Source: Streptomyces venezuelae (GTDB lineage: Bacteria; Actinomycetota; Actinomycetes; Streptomycetales; Streptomycetaceae). Taken from it: DNA of 64,000 bases. Under the pieces are notes generated by a model. It did no database searches. It saw only the letters and a list, made by a program, of their open reading frames with translations, and was not told where the DNA came from. Numbering within the stretch: the first letter of the stretch is position 1; each line of letters starts with the position of its first letter. This document shows, one piece after another, positions 59,484-64,000 of the stretch. The position numbers and the translations under genes are program-made. Location of the stretch: assembly GCF_008642295.1 (NCBI RefSeq), contig NZ_CP029190.1, forward strand, positions 4,571,501-4,635,500. The letters are read 5' to 3'.

Positions 59484-60767
59484 CTAGAAGAAGGTCCGGA
59501 TGCAGTCGGTGACCGTGCCGTCGGCCTCGACCACCGGGATCAGCGGCCACTTCTCGAAGATGGTGCACGGGTGGGCCATGCCCAGCGAGACCCAGTCCCC
59601 GACCTCCAGACGGGCCTCCGGCCCGGTCTCCAGCCAGGCGTGCTGATCGGACAGCTTGGTCACGGTGATCCCGGTGCCCGGCCGCTCGCTCCCGTCGGCC
59701 CCGCGCACCGCGACCACCTGCGGCAGCCCCAGGTCGTAGGCGATGTCGCGCTTGCCGGCGTTGACGAAGGCCTGACCGGGGTTGGGCCGGGAGACCACCT
59801 GGGTCCAGAGCCGGAAGGCCGGCAGCAGGCCGCCCTCCTCCGGGACCCGGTTGAAGGGGGTGAGGCCGGAGTACCAGCCGTGGTCGTGGGAGATGTACGC
59901 GCCGGAGCGGAGCAGCTTCAGGACCGGCCGGGACAGCCCGGGGACCTCCGCGAACACCTCGGCGACGGCGTCGAACCACTCGCTGCCGCCCGCACTGACG
60001 ATGATCTCCTCGGTCTCCGTGACAGCGGAGAACAGCCCGCGCTTGTCGAGGTCCGCGGCCAGTGCGGTCAGCCGGCGCAGCCACTCCCGCACGGTGACGG
60101 CGTCGGCGCCGGGCATGGTGGCCTCGTAGCCGGCCACCCCCACCAGGCGGAGCCGCCCGGAGGCGGCGACGGCCTCGGCCACGGCCACGCACTCCTCCTC
60201 GGTCCGGACCCCGGTCCGGCCCTCGGCGCCGGCACCGAGCTCCACCACCACGTCGACCACGGCCTCCTGGCCGGCCAGGGCCGCGTCCATCAGCTCCACC
60301 CCGCGCACGGAGTCGACGTAGCAGACGAAGCGGAACTCCGGGTCGGCGAGCAGCTGGGCGGCCACCCAGCGCAGGGCCGCGGCGTCGACCAGCTCATTGG
60401 CCAGGAAGATCCGCCGGATGCCGAAGGCCCGGCAGACCCGGGCCTGGTGGGGCATGGCGACGGTGATGCCCCAGGCGCCCTGCTCCAGCTGCCGCTCGAA
60501 CAGCTGCGGGGCCATACAGGTCTTGCCGTGCGGGGCGAACGCGAGCCCGTGCCGGGCGCAGAACGCGCTCAGGGCGGCCAGATTGTGCTCCAGCGCATCG
60601 GCGTCGAGGGTCAGTACCGGGGTGGTGAACCCGCCGGTGTACAGGCCGCGGCGCTCGGCGGCCAGCTGTCCGACGGTCAGTCCGGCGGCCTCGGCGTCCG
60701 GGGGGAGCCCCTTGAACCGGTGGTCGACCACCTCGTCGGCAAGCCGCCGGATCGCTTCGCTGGCCAT
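59484..60767 (-). CDS. D-serine deaminase/D-threonine aldolase-like PLP enzyme
   Basis: A 427-residue fold-type III (alanine racemase-like) PLP enzyme with FAPHGKTCMAPQLFE (the PLP Lys is in PHGKT) and a late metal-binding-type HPCTIFEKW. Family members act on D-serine, D-threonine or other D-amino acids. The start at 60767 has GGGAGG 6 nt upstream. It sits in one operon with the D-acyl-amino-acid deacylase. Together they would free and then break down D-amino acids. Confidence 0.9.
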   Translation of the reverse strand: MASEAIRRLADEVVDHRFKGLPPDAEAAGLTVGQLAAERRGLYTGGFTTPVLTLDADALEHNLAALSAFCARHGLAFAPHGKTCMAPQLFERQLEQGAWGITVAMPHQARVCRAFGIRRIFLANELVDAAALRWVAAQLLADPEFRFVCYVDSVRGVELMDAALAGQEAVVDVVVELGAGAEGRTGVRTEEECVAVAEAVAASGRLRLVGVAGYEATMPGADAVTVREWLRRLTALAADLDKRGLFSAVTETEEIIVSAGGSEWFDAVAEVFAEVPGLSRPVLKLLRSGAYISHDHGWYSGLTPFNRVPEEGGLLPAFRLWTQVVSRPNPGQAFVNAGKRDIAYDLGLPQVVAVRGADGSERPGTGITVTKLSDQHAWLETGPEARLEVGDWVSLGMAHPCTIFEKWPLIPVVEADGTVTDCIRTFF

Positions 60768-60784
60768 TCGGTTCCTCCCAGGGT

Positions 60785-60808
60785 GTTGCATGTTGCGTGC
60801 TGTGCAAC
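60785..60808. promoter_or_regulatory. Divergent operator with gttgc/gcaac repeats (IclR target candidate)
   Basis: gttgca (60785-60790) matches the complement tgcaac (60803-60808), and within it gttgc (60792-60796) pairs with gcaac (60804-60808). A third gttgc lies at 60813-60817. The cluster sits just upstream of the deacylase operon and 100 bp from the IclR start. IclR proteins bind such pseudo-palindromes. Confidence 0.55.
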
Positions 60809-60907
60809 GGTCGTTGCGGATGCCGCTCGCTGCTGTCTAACATCCGAGGTGACGGCGGGTCAACGGCGGGCCGATGCCGCCCGGCCGGGAACAGGAGCGG
60901 ACACGGC

Positions 60908-61654
60908 ATGAGCCAGTCGGTGGAGCGGGCGCTCCGGATCCTGCCGGTCCTCGCCCAGGGACCCACCGGCCTCGGCGAGGTCGCGCAGGCCCTGGAAGTG
61001 CACAAGAGCACCGCGCTGCGCCTGCTGCGGACCCTCCACGAACACGGCCTCGTCTACCGCCAGGCCGACGGCCGGTACCGGCTCGGCGCCCGGCTGTTCG
61101 CCCTGGCCGCCGAAGCGGTGGAGAACCTGGACGTCCGCGCGATCGCCCACCCCCACCTCGCCGCCCTCAACGCCCGGACCGGCCACACCGTGCACCTCGC
61201 CCTGCTCCAGGACGACGAGGTCCTGTACGTGGACAAGGTCGACAGCCGCTACCCCGTCCGCATGTACTCCCGCATCGGCCGGCCCGTCCCGCTCACCGTT
61301 GCCGCCGTTGCCAAGGTGCTCCTCGCCGACCTGGACGACACCGAACGCCGGGCCCTGGCCGAGCGGATCGACTACCCCCGCTACACCGCCCGCTCGACCC
61401 CGGACGCGGAGGCCTTCCTCCGCGAGCTGGAGCTCGTACGCGCCCAGGGCTGGGCCACCGACCTCGGCGGCCACGAGGAGTCCGTCAACTGTGTGGGCGC
61501 GCCGGTGCGCGGGCCCGGCGGACGGGTGGTGGCGGCCGTCTCCGTGTCGGCGCCCAGCGTGGTCGTCACGGGCGAGGAACTGCTGGAGCTGCTGCCGCAG
61601 GTGCTCCGCACCGCGGAGGACATCGGCCATGACTACTCAGGAGAGAGCGCATGA
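60908..61654 (+). CDS. IclR family transcriptional regulator
   Basis: A 248-residue regulator: winged-helix domain (VERALRILPVLAQGPTGLGEVAQALEVHKSTALRLLRTL) and a C-terminal ligand domain (VRMYSRIGRPVPLTVAAVAKVLLA ... GAPVRGPGGRVVAAVSVSAP). It is divergent from the D-amino-acid operon and overlaps the RidA gene by 4 nt (ATGA). The likely role is control of the D-amino-acid genes by a pathway compound. Confidence 0.92.
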   Translation: MSQSVERALRILPVLAQGPTGLGEVAQALEVHKSTALRLLRTLHEHGLVYRQADGRYRLGARLFALAAEAVENLDVRAIAHPHLAALNARTGHTVHLALLQDDEVLYVDKVDSRYPVRMYSRIGRPVPLTVAAVAKVLLADLDDTERRALAERIDYPRYTARSTPDAEAFLRELELVRAQGWATDLGGHEESVNCVGAPVRGPGGRVVAAVSVSAPSVVVTGEELLELLPQVLRTAEDIGHDYSGESA

Positions 61655-62088
61655 GCGAGAACACCGGGAAGAGCGAGATGACCGAGAAGACCGCCGTTAC
61701 CCCCGCCACCCACCCCGCCCCGCCGGCCCGGTTCTCGCACGGGGTGCGCAAGGGGAACCTGCTCCAGGTCGCCGGCCAGGTCGGCTTCCTTCCGCACGTC
61801 GAGGGCCGGCCGCCGACGCCCGCCGGGCCGACCCTGCGCGAGCAGACCCTCCAGACCCTGGAGAACGTCCGGTCCGTGCTGGAGGAGGGCGGTGCGACCT
61901 GGGACGACGTGATGATGATCCGCGTCTACCTGACCGACACCGGCCACTTCGCCGAATTGAACGAGCTCTACAACGCCTACTTCGAGGAGCAGGCCCTGAA
62001 GGCCCCGCCGGCCGCCCGGACCACCGTCTACGTGGGCCTGCCGGCCGGCCTGCTGATCGAGATCGACGCGCTGGCGGTCCTCGGCTGA
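61651..62088 (+). CDS. RidA family enamine/imine deaminase
   Basis: A 145-residue RidA protein with FSHGVRKGNLLQVAGQVGF, LENVRSVLEEGGATWDDVMMIRVYLTD and the active-site Arg/Glu in PPAARTTVYVGLPAGLLIEIDA. RidA hydrolyses reactive 2-aminoacrylate-type imines made by PLP lyases such as the D-serine deaminase-like enzyme divergent to it. GGAGAG precedes the ATG, which overlaps the iclR stop. A hairpin terminator follows. Confidence 0.92.
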   Translation: MSENTGKSEMTEKTAVTPATHPAPPARFSHGVRKGNLLQVAGQVGFLPHVEGRPPTPAGPTLREQTLQTLENVRSVLEEGGATWDDVMMIRVYLTDTGHFAELNELYNAYFEEQALKAPPAARTTVYVGLPAGLLIEIDALAVLG

Positions 62089-62097
62089 CACCGCGAA

Positions 62098-62126
62098 GGG
62101 GCGCCCCCCTGGCGGTGGGGCGCCCC
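62098..62126. terminator. Bidirectional terminator after the RidA gene
   Basis: ggggcgcccc occurs at 62098-62107 and 62117-62126 and is its own complement, giving a 10-bp stem with a 9-nt loop between convergent genes. Confidence 0.8.
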
Positions 62127-62160
62127 GGCCGGTCCGGCTGCCCGGATTCAGACGGCGGAC

Positions 62161-63495
62161 TCAGACGCAGTACTGCGATTCCTTGCCGATGGACCGGTAC
62201 ATACAGTCCGCGTTCTCCAGCAGCTGGAGCACGGCGTCCCGGTTCCGGCTGGTCTCGCGCTCGATCACCTCGTCGGGCGGGTAGAACCCGCCGCCGCCCG
62301 AGCTCGCCGGGTACATCTCGAAGGTGTAGCCGAAGATCTTCTGGTTGCCCCACAGCCAGTCGTCGATGGTGCCGTCCGTGATGTAGAGGTCACTGGACTG
62401 CTCGGCGGTGTAGCCGTTGCTGGCCGCCATCTTCTGGCCGACGGCCTTGAAGGCGCCCAGGTCGTCGGCCGTCAGGCCGGGGGCGGTGTCGTTGTAGGTG
62501 TAGCCGAACGGCCACAGCACCAGCTCGCTGTAGGTGTGGAAGTCGATGGCGGCCTTGATCTGCTGCTTGCCGCCCACCACCCGGCTGCGGACGAAGTCCG
62601 AGACGGCCTTCACCTCGGGGGCCGACTCGGCGGCCGGGCCGCGGTAGGTCTCGGAGCTCTTGCTGCCGCTGGAGCCGCCGCAGCAGCCCCACTTGTAGTT
62701 CCAGTTCCGGTTCTCGTCGGTGCCGACGTAGGAGGAACCGGAATTGGGCTGCCGGTTCTTGCGCCAGGACCGGTAGGAGCCGGTGGCGATGTCGTACTCG
62801 CCGCCGTCCGGGTTGAGGTCCGGGATGATCCAGATCTCCCGCCCGTTGACCATGTTGGTGATCCGGGAGTCGGTGCCGTAGTCCTCGCCGAACTCGCGCA
62901 GCAGGTACAGGGCCATCTCGACGGTCAGGTGCTCGCGGGCGTGCTGGTGGTGGGTGAAGAGCACCTCGGGCTCGGCCTCGTCGGTGCCGACGTTGTCACT
63001 GATCTTGATGGCGACCAGATCGCGGCCCTGGTAGGACTTTCCGATCACCCGCTTGCTCATGATGTTCGGGTACTGGGCGATGCGCTGGTCGATCTCCGCG
63101 CTCATCTCGGCGTAGTTGTGGTACCTGGAGTCGGCCGAGGGGAAGTCCATCGGGGTAGCCGCGATCCCGGGCAGCGAGCGGTCCGGCGGGCCGGCGAGGG
63201 CGGTCATCTTGTAGCCGAGGGCGCGCAGCTTCCTGGCCTGGATGGTGTCGGCGCTGACCACCACGGTGTGGTCGTCCACCTCGTCGATCGACACTCCGGT
63301 GCGGGCGAGCGCCGTCCGGTCGGCGGCGGTGGCAGGCCCGTGGATCCGGTACTGGACGATGGCCTCGTCCTGGGTGGCCGTGGACGGGGTCGGCGGCGCC
63401 GATGCGGTGGCGCTCATGCCGTAGGCGGGTGCGCCGAGCGCGAGCGCCAGCAGGGCCGCCGTGACGACGGACCTCCGGCGGGTGTGTAGCCGCAT
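62161..63495 (-). CDS. Secreted M14 zinc carboxypeptidase
   Basis: A 444-residue protein with a signal peptide ([21 protein letters not shown]), a propeptide-like region to about residue 130 and an M14 domain. Zinc ligands are H and E in [13 protein letters not shown] and a later His in IDFHTYSEL; the catalytic Glu is in YTFEMYP. Substrate-binding Arg/Asn are in [11 protein letters not shown]. The Cys pair CCGG and the tail ([14 protein letters not shown]) may form disulfides. It trims C-terminal residues of external peptides and fits the secreted protease and chitinase around it. Confidence 0.93.
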   Translation of the reverse strand: MRLHTRRRSVVTAALLALALGAPAYGMSATASAPPTPSTATQDEAIVQYRIHGPATAADRTALARTGVSIDEVDDHTVVVSADTIQARKLRALGYKMTALAGPPDRSLPGIAATPMDFPSADSRYHNYAEMSAEIDQRIAQYPNIMSKRVIGKSYQGRDLVAIKISDNVGTDEAEPEVLFTHHQHAREHLTVEMALYLLREFGEDYGTDSRITNMVNGREIWIIPDLNPDGGEYDIATGSYRSWRKNRQPNSGSSYVGTDENRNWNYKWGCCGGSSGSKSSETYRGPAAESAPEVKAVSDFVRSRVVGGKQQIKAAIDFHTYSELVLWPFGYTYNDTAPGLTADDLGAFKAVGQKMAASNGYTAEQSSDLYITDGTIDDWLWGNQKIFGYTFEMYPASSGGGGFYPPDEVIERETSRNRDAVLQLLENADCMYRSIGKESQYCV

Positions 63496-63626
63496 GCGAT
63501 CTCCTGGGTCGGGAGTGTGGGGGTAGCCGTGCGGACGCGCACAGCGTGCGCTTCTGACATGGACCGGTCAAGGACCGGAAACCGGCCACCCCCACACATG
63601 CCCGCTATGCGGCCACGGCAGCTCTG

Positions 63627-64000
63627 CTACGGGAGTGAATGCACCTTCGGACCCACCGCGTTGGACCAGGCGTTGCCGGCCTTCGCGTCCCAGTTCGTCG
63701 ACCAGGTCATCGCACCGCGCAGCGCCGGGTAGGTCTTGGACGGCTTGAAGGAACCGCAGCTCGTGCCGCGGGTCAGGCAGTCCAGGGCGTTGTTGACCAC
63801 GGTCGGTGAAACGTATCCGCTACCGGCCCCGCTGGGCGAGGCGGGCAGGCCCAGGCCCACCTGGGAGGGGGCGAGGCCGCCCTCCAATTGGATGCAGGCC
63901 AGCGCGGTGAGGAAGTCCACCGAGCCCTGGGAGTACACCTTGCCGTCGCAGCCCAGCATCGAGCCGCTGTTGTAGTACTGCATGTTGACGACGGTGAGGA
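63627..64000 (-). CDS. GH18 chitinase-like protein, C-terminal part (cut by window edge)
   Basis: The minus-strand frame is open to the end of the window. The visible part (VVNMQYYNSGSMLGCDGKVY ... GLGLPASPSGAGSGYVSP ... LRGAMTWSTNWDAKAGNAW) carries the substrate-binding tyrosine (QYYN) and the conserved Trp (GAMTWSTNWD) of bacterial GH18 chitinases close to the ChiD/ChiC type. It would cleave chitin outside the cell. The catalytic DxxDxDxE lies beyond the window. Confidence 0.88.
   Translation of the reverse strand, partial: LTVVNMQYYNSGSMLGCDGKVYSQGSVDFLTALACIQLEGGLAPSQVGLGLPASPSGAGSGYVSPTVVNNALDCLTRGTSCGSFKPSKTYPALRGAMTWSTNWDAKAGNAWSNAVGPKVHSLP

Noticed and set aside
1..64000. A secondary-metabolite gene cluster
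   Set aside because: No PKS, NRPS, terpene or classic lanthipeptide enzyme was seen; the glycosyltransferases and the oxygenase pair are not enough.
1..64000. tRNA or rRNA genes
   Set aside because: No cloverleaf-like sequence with a T-loop (ggttcgaatcc type) and CCA-region or rRNA stretch was recognised by eye; a covariance-model scan would be decisive.

Overview
The window is a stretch of actinobacterial chromosome, almost certainly Streptomyces or a close relative. The evidence is very high GC, GTG/TTG starts, many 4-base start/stop overlaps, a mycothiol gene (mca), a DUF397 plus XRE/DUF5753 regulator pair, a streptogrisin-type protease and a GTP-dependent PEP carboxykinase. The order msrA, metB, ilvA, greA, mca, thioredoxin-domain gene, pckA looks like a core-chromosome backbone (from memory of Streptomyces gene order, not checked).

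Layout. 1-5.4 kb: end of a GNAT gene, a PhzF-like isomerase, a 2OG-Fe(II) oxygenase with a 61-residue partner ORF, and a large hydrolase-NTPase-TPR protein. 5.6-8.0 kb: a large serine recombinase sits between a cut-off msrA 3' end and a restored msrA. 8.1-12.1 kb: an M48 peptidase between two paralogous helical-repeat genes. 12.2-21.4 kb: metB, a roughly 640-bp hairpin-repeat array, a small sigma-like operon, MarR, ilvA, a DrrAB-type ABC exporter, greA, a DUF4307 gene and mca. 21.7-29.1 kb: a second STAND/TPR protein, then a second large serine recombinase lodged in a DUF255 (YyaL-like) gene, again with a decayed remnant on one side and a repaired gene on the other. 29.5-36.1 kb: a four-gene surface-glycan operon (two GT2 enzymes, one GT39-like enzyme, a secreted copper-radical oxidase). 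37-45 kb: hemolysin-III, pckA, and a TelA / VWA-binding protein / binding protein operon. 45.6-52 kb: alanine-type aminotransferase, sigma factor with a membrane partner, GNAT plus macrodomain, DUF397/XRE pair and a VapBC module with its operator. 52-64 kb: oxidoreductases and regulators, a secreted protease, a D-amino-acid catabolic locus under an IclR regulator, a secreted M14 carboxypeptidase and the end of a GH18 chitinase.

The most striking result is the pair of recombinase insertions. Each consists of one large serine recombinase and a replacement piece of its target gene (the 3' end of msrA; the 5' third or more of the DUF255 gene). In each case the displaced original end remains beside the far junction. 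No other cargo is visible. They look like minimal target-repairing integrative elements about 1.7 and 2.6 kb long. Other points are an intact catalytic triad on a STAND NTPase, a possible oxygenase-modified peptide, a permease-less TelA/binding-protein cluster, and a recurring start pattern (a -10-like hexamer exactly 6 nt before ATG) that suggests leaderless mRNAs.

No tRNA, rRNA or CRISPR array was seen. All calls rest on reading the sequence and on family knowledge; no database search was run.
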